From Hydractinia symbiolongicarpus (lineage: Eukaryota; Cnidaria; Hydrozoa; Anthoathecata; Hydractiniidae): a stretch of 64,000 nt of DNA. Shown here one piece after another: positions 42,201 through 47,639 of the stretch. Position numbers and translations under genes: made by a program. The stretch lies in the NCBI RefSeq assembly GCF_029227915.1, contig NC_079880.1, forward strand, positions 32,479,501 to 32,543,500, written 5' to 3'. A model generated the notes under the pieces. The model saw only the letters and a list, made by a program, of their open reading frames with translations, was not told where the DNA came from and searched no databases. Positions within the stretch are counted from its first letter, which is position 1; every line of letters begins with the position of its first letter.

Positions 42201-44165
42201 AACGAAAATGATTCAAGTTTTTATTTTTCTGTTTTATGAGTTGATAACTCTTGATTTCTTATAACATTAAAAGTGTTGCTGTATGTAATAGACTGAATAT
42301 CTGATTTTGTTATGACGGTTACAAACTGTACCGTGTGGAGATTTTGTAATAACCTTTTTTGTATGACTTGGTGAAATATGTTTGATTTTTTTTAATGTCT
42401 GATATACTTTTTCCCTGGTGTACTTCTGGCATGGCAAAGCATGTATATAGTATTGGCAGATTTTGCTTTTTACGTACCAGCTGTTAGACAACTTCAACAT
42501 TTTGCATTTTCATTCTATTTTTTTTGTTGCACCTGGTTATATTTTCAAACGTTTTGTTTCAACAGGTATAAATATATATAAAGTAATGCAGATTGTGAGC
42601 AACCTCAATTCCAGGGCTTTTTCTCTCTTTTTTCCGTCCCGTTATAAAAAGAGACAAAGAGCAGAGGTTGGATTGTAAGTTTAAAAATTCACATTACCAT
42701 GCTGCATGTTTTTGTTAGGTATCCCTTACATGCATTTCATGGAGACATTCAGTGGATTCTTCCACGGGAATTCAGCTAGTTTAGCATATTTTCCAATAAC
42801 ATATGATGCAGTAATATTATGTATCCCCCGTTTATTTGCCAGCGACTCAATTCTGAATGAAGCAACAAACTTAACGTCAAAATTCTACATTTTACTATTT
42901 CGTTGATATATATAATACTGAATAATGTCCATGTGGGTCCGCTATTAATTAAAATTTCATTTTTATTGTATAGGATTTCTTTTAATTGTAAGAGTTGTTT
43001 TTTAAATTTTACAATTTATGAGTAAAAAAATGCAGCATTCACTGGACAACTGACAGAAATATTACACAAAAGATGCCTGTTAAGCATTATGCAAATTTCT
43101 ATTAGTTTTATTCTGTTATATAGTTTCTATTAGATGTTTACAGTAAAACAAAAAATCAAGTTAAATGAAGTAGCCAACAAAACGCAAAATGTGCTGACGT
43201 GTGAAATAAAAAGCCCTGTTGACATAAAAAGACTGTTGTTTGAATTTAAAACAACTTATGCAAATATACATTTATATATACATTTACTAAAATTTCTGAA
43301 ATAAAAATTAACTAGCTAGCTAATAGCTAGAGCTAGCAAGTTAGCTATAACAAATTTCTCAAAAAAATCCTTTGCAGCACAGGGATTATTGCTGAATTTT
43401 TTTATTGATGTATAGCTAGCATATATATATATGTAAATAATAAATTAAATCAATTTTTCCATAGATTTTTTTATGTCTAGCTAACTAGCTACATTTCCAA
43501 GGTAAGCCCTTCTGGCTCTATTGACTACGTGATAGGTGAAAAGATGCAGGAGGTTGCTGAAGAAAGGTGTTTTTCAGCTCATTTCTTTCTACAGAAACAT
43601 TGTTGAGGCTTTAAAGTATTATTATTGAGTGTAGATTGATAACTTCTGATTGACATATATTCATATAAAGTCGTAACGATACCTTCATGTGAAGAAACAG
43701 ACTGAGAAGGATCTCACTTCAATTAACGCCTGCATCTTTTTTTGCCTGCCATGCGATTGCTAAAGCCACAAGAACTTACCGCGAAAAATGTAAACATTTG
43801 AAAAGATCTATGGACCAACTTAATGTAGTGAAATATAGCTAGTTAAAACAGCTTAATCTCTAGCTAGCTAGCCAATGATAATGTTACTTTGGTAGAAAAA
43901 AATTGACTTACTTTAGCCTTTTAAACTTTTCTTGGCCCACTGCAACGTAGATACCTCCATTCTGTAACTGTTCTAACTTAACAACCCTACTTCCATGGTT
44001 AGGCGTGCATAGTCTTCGAATAGCAACCCTTGCATGCGTGTCTTGAGTCACTTTATCCAGAAAATTATCAAAAGTGGAAATTCTTTTCACATTAACTACC
44101 AGCTTTTTTCCAAAGAAATGTAGATCCCCATTTTTATAAATCGTTACCACAGGCACTGCTGACAT
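153..44165 (-). CDS. DCDC2: Doublecortin-domain protein, DCDC2-like, 11 coding exons
   Basis: Exons in transcript order: 43912-44165, 31298-31343, 25420-25511, 20615-20693, 19809-19861, 19164-19307, 18937-18967, 17088-17940, 16573-16641, 370-437, 153-236. Every intron is GT-AG, every junction keeps frame, and the coding sum is 1,773 nt (590 aa). DCX domain 1 is about residues 5-84 and DCX domain 2 about 127-205; the linker has the DCDC2-type KPVLRSR...SARY pattern. Residues about 234-590 are acidic and Ser/Lys-rich, probably disordered, as in vertebrate DCDC2 (about 476 aa). Family knowledge: DCDC2 binds tubulin, localises to cilia and affects neuronal migration and Wnt signalling. Introns range from 133 bp to 16.1 kb and are full of transposons. 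An in-frame TAA lies four codons upstream of the ATG. The DCX part is secure. The two last exons, the orthology and the absence of extra exons are inference. Confidence 0.8.
370..437 (-). CDS. DCDC2: DCDC2-like exon 10: acidic tail
   Basis: A 68-nt exon follows the pyrimidine-rich acceptor TCAATCTAG and ends at donor GTTAGG. It reads TAVEQTIDQQLPEEVTDEE in the phase left by exon 9. It lies 16 kb away across a transposon-filled intron, so linkage rests on phase and composition. Confidence 0.58.
463..1611. other. Intron 9 sequence before the Helitron array
   Basis: No gene is seen here. It holds an (AAT)n stretch at about 1275-1297, a CCTCGTTCCCGGGG motif near 903 like the dispersed motif elsewhere, and from about 1425 a badly diverged copy of the Helitron-type 5' end (TGTGTCTGTTTGTCTGTGAC). 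Confidence 0.5.
1612..2189 (+). mobile_element. Non-autonomous Helitron-like element, unit A
   Basis: It begins TCTATATATTAATA after an A, and ends with hairpin GTGGA-TTTT-TCCAC, a 16-nt tail and CTAG. These are Helitron-type ends: 5' TC, 3' hairpin plus CTRR, no TIRs. The 578-bp unit has no coding content and carries several TGACGTCA sites. Confidence 0.7.
2190..2928 (+). mobile_element. Helitron-like element, unit B
   Basis: It starts TCTATATAATAATACGC directly at the CTAG of unit A. It ends with the same hairpin and CTAC, a variant terminus. The 739-bp unit has an extra internal TGACGTCAGC module relative to A. The 111-codon open frame at 1992-2327 minus crosses the A/B junction and is not a gene. 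Confidence 0.7.
2929..3514 (+). mobile_element. Helitron-like element, unit C
   Basis: A 586-bp unit from TCTCTTATAATAATACGC to hairpin plus CTAG. It is non-coding and diverged from A and B in its first 150 bp. Confidence 0.68.
3515..4004 (+). mobile_element. Helitron-like element, unit D
   Basis: A 490-bp unit with TCTATATAATAATACGC at 3515 and hairpin plus CTAG at 4001-4004. It is internally deleted relative to A. No coding potential. Confidence 0.7.
4005..4592 (+). mobile_element. Helitron-like element, unit E
   Basis: A 588-bp unit with the same 5' and 3' termini (CTAG at 4589-4592). It is non-coding and carries three TGACGTCA sites. Confidence 0.7.
4593..6649 (+). mobile_element. Longer Helitron-like element, family F
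   Basis: It starts TCTATATAATAATACGCTTG at the end of unit E and ends with hairpin GTGGATTCTTCCAC, tail and CTAG (6646-6649). The 2,057-bp interior differs from A-E. Related sequence recurs at 33063-37010 (minus), 41892-42779 and 53633-54165, and its 5' end recurs at 10939. Only short open frames are present. Near the 3' end is an inverted repeat starting CAACCTCG and closing CGAGGTTG (about 6469-6540). Confidence 0.65.
6650..7078 (+). mobile_element. Helitron-like element, unit G (A type)
   Basis: It starts TATATAATAATACGCTGAG immediately after the F-family CTAG and ends with hairpin and CTAA (7075-7078). The 429-bp copy is deleted at its 5' side and has no coding content. Confidence 0.62.
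7079..7614 (+). repeat. Three tandem 179-bp units with Helitron-like ends
   Basis: Units lie at 7079-7257, 7258-7436 and 7437-7614 (179, 179 and 178 bp). Each starts TCTCTTTAATAATAG and ends with the stem CCCGTGGA-TTTT-TCCACGGG and GCTAA. A related fragment lies at about 54190-54310. Open frames of 70-100 codons across the array are by-products of the repeat. Confidence 0.8.
7615..8211 (+). other. Fourth Helitron-like 5' end and purine-rich tract
   Basis: 7615 starts TCTCTATAATAATATG and then diverges from the 179-bp units. Positions about 7880-8210 are unusually purine-rich, with many GAAGAAGT/GTAAAGT strings, and look like a leader for the small ATG frame at 8212. The next Helitron-type 3' end is at 10784, so 7615-10784 could be a single element. 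Confidence 0.35.
8212..8257 (+). CDS. Candidate first exon, unknown gene
   Basis: An ATG after a purine-rich leader starts a frame reading MNGRVSSSSDLEFRK, ended by a good donor (AAAAG|GTAAGAA) at 8258. I recognise no family and found no convincing second exon. It lies between Helitron-like ends, so it could be captured host sequence, an independent gene start, or chance. Confidence 0.25.
8258..10362. other. AT-rich intron sequence, no gene recognised
   Basis: T-rich sequence with loosely repeated TTTTGTGTAAACTTTTGTGG-like strings from about 9170 to 10070, frequent GCTAGC tetramer runs (8590-8720), and short GTGTTGTGACTGTC repeats near 10165-10240. The 67-codon frame at 10138 is a by-product of the last. 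Confidence 0.4.
10363..10784 (+). mobile_element. 3' part of an A-type Helitron-like element
   Basis: Contains the TGACGTC modules of the A family and ends with hairpin and CTAG at 10781-10784. The 5' limit is uncertain. Confidence 0.6.
10785..10938 (+). mobile_element. A-type Helitron-like 5' fragment
   Basis: Starts TCTATATAATAATACGC at the preceding CTAG. It is interrupted after CGTCAATA by the 5' end of an F-family copy (10939). Confidence 0.6.
10939..11080 (+). mobile_element. F-family Helitron-like 5' fragment
   Basis: TCTATATAATAATACGCTTG at 10939 follows an A inside the A-type sequence, as expected for insertion between A and T. Similarity to 4593-4720 fades at about 11080 and no 3' terminus follows. 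Confidence 0.55.
11221..12715 (+). pseudogene. DIRS/Ngaro-like retrotransposon remnant
   Basis: Three decayed blocks resemble tyrosine-recombinase retrotransposons. The first (11221-11468) is a gag-like end with KRKKYKELI followed by a Ser/Arg/Gly-rich tail (PCRGGPP). The second, in other frames about 11490-11790, has the LKYF..NW..LT.DQ.ILSIV.GY-like region that precedes RT. The third, about 12580-12700, has SKEIQTYLL...YLPSKLNVIADRASR, which resembles the DIRS RNase H end. The RT core is missing. A piggyBac-type MITE sits between blocks two and three. Frames are broken by stops and shifts. No terminal repeats were found. Confidence 0.5.
11823..12574. mobile_element. piggyBac-type MITE (752 bp)
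   Basis: Termini are CCCTATTCGATCCGGGG and the inverse of CCCTATTCGGTCCGGGG, directly flanked by TTAA at 11819-11822 and 12575-12578. CCC-starting TIRs with a TTAA target duplication are diagnostic of piggyBac. The interior has no transposase. The right end has a G13 run followed by CCGCCCCGCCCCGCCCC. Confidence 0.85.
13032..13704 (+). pseudogene. Penelope-like element, internally deleted copy
   Basis: 13106-13405 carries the N-terminal part of a PLE protein (VYEKKMRLVRDRHLKKF). After a frame break, at 13375-13490, comes the LTTEERNLL...FCMTPASIPKK block that is nearly identical to the start of the copy at 54399. Just after EEAIKDL the sequence jumps to the element's 3' region (from about 13490), skipping all of RT and the nuclease. 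The 3' region matches 56293-56527, including the hammerhead-like motif. Confidence 0.75.
13582..13620 (+). ncRNA. Hammerhead-ribozyme-like motif, PLE copy 1
   Basis: The core order CCGATGA, a stem II region and GAAACGTC is present. The U4 position is C, and stem II pairs poorly here. PLEs are known to carry hammerhead motifs in this position. Confidence 0.4.
13840..15515 (+). pseudogene. BEL/Pao retrotransposon pol remnant
   Basis: Blocks in BEL/Pao order appear in shifting frames. About 13900-14260 has a linker with IKYRCIDCTSFQKCKNGE (Cys-rich). About 14540-14700 has an RT block FHTDVQKMYNTVKLL followed by WCLQRYIW. About 14890-15180 has a pre-integrase block with ITNEKKPLKTWVRNRV, VKSKDMIADVGTR and WIEGFEWM. 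About 15310-15510 has an integrase-side block ending SSEDLKAAREYFLK. Many stops and shifts; no LTRs recognised. Confidence 0.62.
15520..16572. other. End of intron 9, nothing recognised
   Basis: AT-rich sequence with no supported gene. The 79-codon frame at 15747 has no recognisable motif. A CTGGGAACGAGAATG string near 16502 resembles the dispersed CGAGGTTG motif. Confidence 0.4.
16573..16641 (-). CDS. DCDC2: DCDC2-like exon 9
   Basis: A 69-nt open exon lies between acceptor TTGTTTAG and donor GTAAAG, reading SPNVFDASGTQSEIAEP in the only phase exon 8 allows. It is acidic and low complexity like its neighbours. It is supported by splice sites and phase only. Confidence 0.62.
17088..17940 (-). 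CDS. DCDC2: DCDC2-like exon 8: acidic, serine-rich tail
   Basis: The 853-nt exon opens after acceptor GTTTTAG at 17941-17942 and continues without a stop through 284 codons to donor GTAAGG. It starts with a short Cys- and basic-rich stretch (CDKVVFRRGCKAYLKK). It then becomes low-complexity Asp/Glu/Ser/Lys/Asn sequence with no recognisable domain. The reading frame runs a further 24 codons past the donor to a TAG at 17017, but the donor gives the phase that exon 9 needs. Confidence 0.8.
18240..18633 (-). mobile_element. One-ended piggyBac-like MITE fragment
   Basis: On the minus strand the sequence begins CCCTATTAAGCCAGGGC right after TTAA (18630-18633), a piggyBac-like end. No partner TIR was found, so the other end (about 18240) is a guess. 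It lies in intron 7. Confidence 0.35.
18937..18967 (-). CDS. DCDC2: DCDC2-like exon 7: 31-nt microexon
   Basis: A 31-nt exon sits between strong sites (acceptor AATTACAG, donor GTAAGT). Joined in the required phase it reads R-STLPKNSSKN, similar in character to the basic, serine-rich sequence after DCX2 in DCDC2. It leaves phase 0, which the next exon needs. Confidence 0.7.
19164..19307 (-). CDS. DCDC2: DCDC2-like exon 6: end of DCX2
   Basis: The 144 nt after acceptor TTGTTAG encode LVTMDGIEV and then TGTRYVAVGYNRPL, the classic end of a doublecortin domain. The donor GTATAA lies after 19164 (phase 2). Reading past it gives 28 further open codons to 19079 that do not resemble the family. Confidence 0.9.
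19809..19861 (-). CDS. DCDC2: DCDC2-like exon 5: DCX2 helix
   Basis: A 53-nt exon between acceptor AATCTTAG and donor GTATGT encodes VLQYISNKIKLRTGAVR. This matches the DCX-domain helix and the TGAVR turn. It enters in phase 0 and leaves in phase 2, as exon 6 requires. Confidence 0.9.
20615..20693 (-). CDS. DCDC2: DCDC2-like exon 4: start of second DCX domain
   Basis: The acceptor ATTCTTTAG precedes 20693, and the 79 nt encode VHRNGEPKHPGLKLLL, the first strand and turn of a DCX domain. Donor GTGAGT follows 20615 in phase 0. An alternative acceptor 29 bp upstream (before 20722) would break phase with exon 3. Confidence 0.85.
21507..23767 (-). pseudogene. LINE reverse transcriptase and C-terminus, broken
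   Basis: Segments at 23525-23767, 22795-23550, 22278-22790 and 21507-21818 cover the linker, RT and end. RT landmarks are QFGFVPGRGTTDAIF, VGVHQGSVLSPLLF and ELLYADDLVLIAES. After RT comes a finger CGVCRKGVGSNSIFCQTCKHW, then the C-terminal NWLGHLERM block. Several frameshifts and a deletion near 22280 separate the pieces. Confidence 0.85.
21554..24990 (-). mobile_element. APE-type LINE (RTE-like), minus-strand copy
   Basis: The element reads on the minus strand from about 24990 to a trinucleotide tail, seen as (CAT)n at 21553-21572 on the plus strand, so (ATG)n. It encodes an APE endonuclease, then RT with YADD, then a Cys/His finger and a C-terminal region. The single-protein layout and (ATG)n tail resemble RTE-type elements; clade is inferred. 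It is nearly identical, in inverse orientation, to the copy at 25890-28965. Confidence 0.85.
23728..24771 (-). pseudogene. LINE endonuclease (APE) domain, broken
   Basis: It starts at 24771 (MAKRIVDQTN). APE motifs are visible: MASVNVGTL, CVQEVRW, GDFNGHVG, TQIDYFLV and a terminal SQHRLLV. A TAA at 24297-24295 replaces a CAA of the sister copy just after FLSVYAP. The frame then stops after QQLAHNGQW and continues one frame over at 23767, a break shared with the sister copy. Confidence 0.85.
24991..25889. other. Spacer between inverted LINEs, contains exon 3
   Basis: Apart from DCDC2-like exon 3 (25420-25511) no gene is seen. CCAGGACAATTCCTG-like strings near 25050-25160 recur near 20740-20790. 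Confidence 0.5.
25420..25511 (-). CDS. DCDC2: DCDC2-like exon 3: linker with KPV motif
   Basis: This 92-nt exon follows acceptor TGCTTTAG and ends at donor GTATGT. It encodes NVKPVLRSRLHASARY and onward, which parallels the conserved linker just before the second DCX domain of DCDC2. It enters in phase 0 and leaves in phase 2. It sits alone in the spacer between two inverted copies of the same LINE. Confidence 0.85.
25890..28965 (+). mobile_element. APE-type LINE (RTE-like), plus-strand copy
   Basis: A second copy of the same LINE in intron 2, antisense to the host gene. A roughly 75-bp deletion near 26038 removes the ATG-proximal region present in the minus copy. The (ATG)n tail is absent: at about 28963 the element runs into a (ACATACATACGC)n array. 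Confidence 0.85.
26097..26990 (+). pseudogene. LINE endonuclease (APE) domain
   Basis: 297 codons open with RMASVNVGTLRGRAG and include the APE landmarks GDFNGHVG and TQIDYFLV. The premature stop of the minus copy is absent here (CAA), but the upstream N-terminus is deleted. The frame ends after QQLAHNGQW at the same place as in the sister copy. Confidence 0.85.
26951..29030 (+). pseudogene. LINE reverse transcriptase and C-terminus
   Basis: Pieces at 26951-27268, 27336-28049 and 28095-29030. RT landmarks are QFGFVPGCGTTDAIF, VDLEKAFDRVPRK and ELLYADDLVLIAES. A TAA at 28047-28049 interrupts RT after NNSLSD. The Cys/His finger (CGVSRKGVGS) has lost one Cys relative to the sister copy. The last codons are repeat-derived. 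Confidence 0.85.
28963..29245. repeat. ACATACATACGC minisatellite
   Basis: About 280 bp of ACATACGC/ACATACATACGC units with a few CTAAC variants, joined to the truncated LINE. On the minus strand it reads as an endless MYVR repeat, an artefact. Confidence 0.95.
29246..31297. other. Intron 2 sequence, nothing recognised
   Basis: AT-rich with no supported gene. A run of 21 A lies at 30656-30676. A short C-rich patch (about 30810-30945) gives the 60-codon minus frame at 30777, which has no family resemblance. Confidence 0.45.
31298..31343 (-). CDS. DCDC2: DCDC2-like exon 2: inter-domain linker
   Basis: This is a 46-nt exon with acceptor TTCTAG before 31343 and donor GTGAAT after 31298. It completes the split codon of exon 1 and ends in phase 0, encoding about 15 residues of basic linker beginning KYGKLQP. 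Length and position match the short linker between DCX1 and the KPV motif in DCDC2. It was found by searching for the required phase, so it is less certain than the domain exons. Confidence 0.65.
31344..33062. other. Intron 1, first part, nothing recognised
   Basis: AT-rich intron. The 113-codon plus frame at 31443 is low complexity and has no recognisable motif. Confidence 0.4.
33063..37010 (-). mobile_element. F-family Helitron-like copy, minus strand, interrupted
   Basis: On the minus strand the 3' end is hairpin GTGGAATGTTCCAC, tail and CTAG (33066-33063). The 5' end near 37010 shows CACGCTTGTGTGA, like the start of the F element at 4593. The interior matches 4593-6649 in reverse, and the match resumes on both sides of a nested 1,990-bp TIR element. 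Confidence 0.65.
34682..36671. mobile_element. TA-flanked TIR element nested in Helitron copy
   Basis: Ends are CCGTATTTTCC and its exact inverse, with TA on both sides (34680-34681, 36672-36673). Sub-terminal GCGGGTTATA motifs occur in both arms. The TA duplication suggests the Tc1/mariner/pogo group. There is no transposase frame in the 1,990 bp, so it is a non-autonomous copy. Confidence 0.75.
38271..38870. mobile_element. Unclassified insertion in gypsy copy 2
   Basis: About 600 bp separates two adjoining parts of the gypsy RT. It starts near GGGACCGTCTCC, is rich in GAAACGAT strings, and has three copies of a 53-bp unit (about 38705-38865) containing GATGTTTTAGCTTC. The inverse GGGACCGT occurs near its far end (38831-38838). 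Family unknown. Confidence 0.5.
38871..38909. repeat. 39-bp perfect palindrome at insertion junction
   Basis: Arms of 19 bp (TTGCTCACAATTCTTCCTA and its exact inverse) around one A. The right arm is authentic gypsy coding sequence; the left arm is an inverted copy of it. Confidence 0.9.
41234..41891 (+). mobile_element. A-type Helitron-like copy
   Basis: Resembles units A-E: start near TATATTAATACGATAG, GTCTGTGACCGCCAAAGTGG, TGACGTCA modules, and end CTAG at 41888-41891 with a degraded hairpin. Confidence 0.6.
41892..42779 (+). mobile_element. F-family Helitron-like copy, deleted
   Basis: Follows directly on the CTAG of the A-type copy. It matches the last 800 bp of the F element at 4593-6649, including the terminal hairpin GTGGATTCTTCCAC and CTAG (42776-42779). 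The 5' two-thirds are missing. Confidence 0.65.
42780..43911. other. Intron 1 next to exon 1
   Basis: No gene seen. Dense GCTAGC tetramer runs at 43310-43345 and 43850-43875, and an (AT)n tract near 43420. Confidence 0.45.
43912..44165 (-). CDS. DCDC2: DCDC2-like exon 1: first DCX domain
   Basis: The ATG is at 44165, with an in-frame TAA twelve bases before it. The 84 complete codons form nearly a whole doublecortin domain: a VVTIYKNGD start, a central KRISTFDNFLDKVT helix and the terminal GGIYVAVGQEKFKRL signature. The donor GTAAGT follows 43912 and leaves phase 2. A TATAAAA string (44206-44212 on the minus strand) lies about 45 bases before the ATG, but promoter use is a guess. Confidence 0.9.
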
Positions 44166-44764
44166 TTCGGTTTGTTACTTTTCAATAATTTTATCCAAGG
44201 CTTTGTTTTATAACTTTTTTGTTTTTGTTTTATATTATAGTTCTCTTTTTGAATCACGTTTGTTTTGTGAAGGAAGATGGTGTCTTTGTAGCCAATTTGT
44301 TGACTGCTTATGTTACCATGGTATCATTACGCACGTCCACGCAGCAGACACCCCCTTTCAATACTTATTACCTGCGCTCTGGAGGATGTGGGGATTTATC
44401 TACGTGGGCAAGATTCTCTCTATTATCGTTGGTAAAAATTCTACTTATAAGTAGATTCGCTTAAGTGTACATTTTCCCTCCGTGCCTTGAGTGTCCCACT
44501 TAACAAAAGTACACTGCATAAACATGAATTACTGGAGGCTATGTGGTGCTTGCATGAAGGCGATATGTAAATATATTATATGTTTATCCACGGGAACTAA
44601 GACATTCACCCTAGTTCTTAGGTGTTATGTCGCACATGCTCTATTCGGCATAATACACCAAGAACTTTATTGTATTGACTCTGACATATTTTATTTAGTT
44701 AAGATTTACGTTAAGCATGCACGTCTCTTTTCTTCTTTGCGAGGGAATTTTGTGAGGGAAGAAG
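44166..44764. other. Upstream region of the host gene
   Basis: Lies between the DCDC2-like ATG (minus strand) and the gypsy gag ATG (plus strand). It should hold the host promoter and perhaps a gypsy leader. Two overlapping plus-strand frames (44203-44454, 44219-44464) have no recognised family. No LTR repeat could be identified. Confidence 0.4.
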
Positions 44765-45394
44765 ATGGCAAAGCTTATGCAAAATATACCCTTCGTGAAA
44801 CCGTTTACAATCGATAAAGCAGCCACAACAAATGTAGACAAGAAATGGCAATCATACTTAGAAGAATTTGAATTATTCATAACAGCATCTGGCGTGAGTG
44901 AACAAAAACAAAAAATCGCACTTCTGCTTCACCTTGGTGGTAGAGACTTACGAGAAGTCTACAAAACAGTAAAACAAGAAAACGACTCGTACAATGAAGT
45001 CAAAGAAAAATTAACGACGTATTTTATTTTGAAGAAAAATATAACATACGAACGATTCGTATTTAAAAGTGCAACACAAGAGGTAAGTGAGTCTTGCTCG
45101 TCGTACATAACAAGGCCTAAGACTCTCGCAGACACATGCTCATTCAATGATCAATCCGAAAACGAAATACGCGACCATTTTATTTTTACATGTCGATCAC
45201 AAAGTTTAAAGAAGAAATTACTTCAAGAAGAAAATCTTACGTTAGAAAAACTATTAGAAATTAGTCGGAATTTAGAAATATCGCAGAAACAAGCAGCCGA
45301 AATTGCTACATCAAAGTCGTCGTCAAGTTCAACTGAAGACGAACAAGAAGCCCTGGGGGCTCTAAGAATTTCCGCGCGCTACCAAAATATTTGA
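44765..45394 (+). pseudogene. Gypsy gag, split by an insertion
   Basis: 209 codons from MAKLMQNIPF. Gag landmarks are KWQSYLEEFELFITASGV and the retrotransposon-gag block ending ESCSSY and DHFIFTCRSQSLKKKLL. The last codons belong to the inserted TIR element (from 45366). The nucleocapsid part resumes at about 46274 with VNKVYRS, a YCYKCREHF knuckle and CYNCGKSNHLSKVC. Confidence 0.85.
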
Positions 45395-46273
45395 TGAAAA
45401 CCTGCTAATTCGTTGTGTTATTGTGCCAAACATTCGAAGGGGTTCGGTGCATGAACCTCTGAAGATAAAGCACACCACTGACATTATATCTTACAACAAA
45501 CGCAAACAAATCGAAACGTGTCATTAAACTCACATTTTAAAAGAAATTGCTAACAAAAAATACGGCCTATCATTCATGGTTGAAAGTCTTGCGATTGAAA
45601 CGTTTATGGTCTTAAACGGCATTAGTTGACAAAAAATCAAAATTTTGATGTGACCATCATTTTCAGCATACTTTTTTATTAACTGTGTCAATTTTTGTCG
45701 AAAATAAAGCAGTTTTAATTTTTGGATAAATTTTGTCCTGAAATGACATTTAGGTGACAAAAAATCAAACTTTTGTACCATCATCATTTTCAGCATACTT
45801 TATTTGTTAACTGTGCCAGATTTAGCCGAAAATGAAGTGGTTTTAATTTTTGGACCAATTTTGGCCTAAAATAGCATTTAGGTGACAAAAATCAAAATTT
45901 TGATGTCACCATTATGTTCAGCATACTTTTTTTGTTAACTTTGCCAATTTTTGTTGAAAATGAAGTAGTTTTAATTTTTGGACCAATTTTGGCCTAAAAT
46001 GACATTTAGGTGACAAAAATCAAAATTATTATGTCGCCATTATGTTCAGCATACTCTTTTTGTTAACTGTGCCAAATTTTGTCGAAAACAAATACCAATT
46101 TTGGCCTGAAACGTCAATACGAGACTTCCCAGTAGTTAAGGAGCTTGGGTACGAAGTTTACATCTGTGACTGAGCAAAGTGAAATCCCATGGTCGATTTT
46201 TTCTCAAAAAATGCTCCGAAAGAAAAAAACGACGGTTTTAAAGAATTTCCTACGCCTTCGGGCGCGGAAATTC
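45366..46273. mobile_element. TIR element with 128-bp minisatellite, copy 1
   Basis: Bounded by GAATTTCCGCGC and its inverse. It contains about four units of a 127-128 bp tandem repeat (each with CAGCATACTTT and CAATTTTGGCCT). It splits gypsy gag. No transposase; superfamily unknown. Confidence 0.7.
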
Positions 46274-46732
46274 AACAAGTGAACAAAGTTTATCGTAGTA
46301 ACGAACATTATAAACCCCAGCAAACACGAAACGACGATCGAAATCGTAGTAACCATAGCAACAAGTATTGTTATAAATGTAGAGAACACTTTACATCAAA
46401 AGACGTGTTATGCTGTTGGTAAGAAATGTTATAATTGTGGTAAATCGAATCATTTATCAAAAGTTTGCAGAAATAAATGAACCAAATATGACGGTAAAAA
46501 TCGACGTATTCGAAAAGTCGAAGAAGAATAGAATTCAAAAGACCTGTAAACCTATTCAATTAAAACGTGCGACAAAGAATATATTTCCACATGGTGTACG
46601 AAAACCACTGAAAATGCTTAGTTTCTTTCATCCAACAATAGAAAGTGAATTCACTATTGTTACCGCCCCTGTTTAATCGATAAAGAATCAGCTGGTAATC
46701 TGATTGGCTACTCAACAGCCAATGATTTAAAG

Positions 46733-47578
46733 TTGCTTCAAATTAACAATGTCAACAACGTATCGACCAATCAGAAAATTAAAGACAACGCCTTCCAAAA
46801 TGTACCGAACGACTATCGAAAAATCTGCGAAAAATTCCAATGTTTATGTCATGGAAAAGGAAAATTTTTAGATTTACATGGAGTCAAGTGCATCAGCGAT
46901 GACATCATAGTCTACTCGAAAAACATCCATGAACACAAAGAACTATTAAGTAAATTGTTTAAACGTTTGAAAGCTCATGGGTTTAAAGTAAATGGTAGTA
47001 AATGCTTAATTGGTAAAAGTACTATATCATTTTTTGGTATTATTTTATCATCAAGTGGTATCCGTCCAGACTCAGAAAAAGTCCAGTGCTTATCAAATGC
47101 AAATGCACCAACAAACGTAAGTGAGTTAGAATCATTTTTAGGACTCTGTACTTACATGAGCCGCTCTATTCAGAACTTTTCCGAGAAAACTACCCCTCTT
47201 CGCGAATCGGTAAAGAAAGATGTAAAATTTACATGGACAGATCGCCATGAACAGGCATTTTAAATGTTAAAATCTGAGCTAACTTCTAATACCGTTGTAT
47301 CCTTTTTCGATCCCCGTAAACCGATAACATTGTGGGTCGATGCTAGCAATTATGCTATTGGTGGTATTCTTTTACAACCGGATGACGAAGGACATCCAAA
47401 ACCTGTCTGTTACACCTCTCGTGCATTATCTCAAACTGAACAAAAATATTCAGTTACTGAAAAAGAAAGTTTAGCCGTAGTCCACGCTGTTTCAAAATGG
47501 CATGTTTATTTATATCATGCAGAATTTACAGTTATAGTTGATCATAATCCATATAAGGTCATAATAAGTTTATTTTAA
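46733..47578 (+). pseudogene. Gypsy RT (C-terminal part) and RNase H
   Basis: The RT fingers and first palm part are deleted: reading jumps from FLDLHGVKC to ISDDIIVYSK, the YxDD-region block. The thumb and connection follow, then TWTDRHEQAF. A TAA at 47261-47263 separates this from RNase H (LWVDASNYAIGGILLQPD, TEKESLAVVHAV, VIVDHNP). Confidence 0.85.
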
Positions 47579-47639
47579 CATCACGTACTAGAGCTACGCC
47601 GCGAAACGAAAGATGGCAGATGAAACTTCAAAGTTACCG

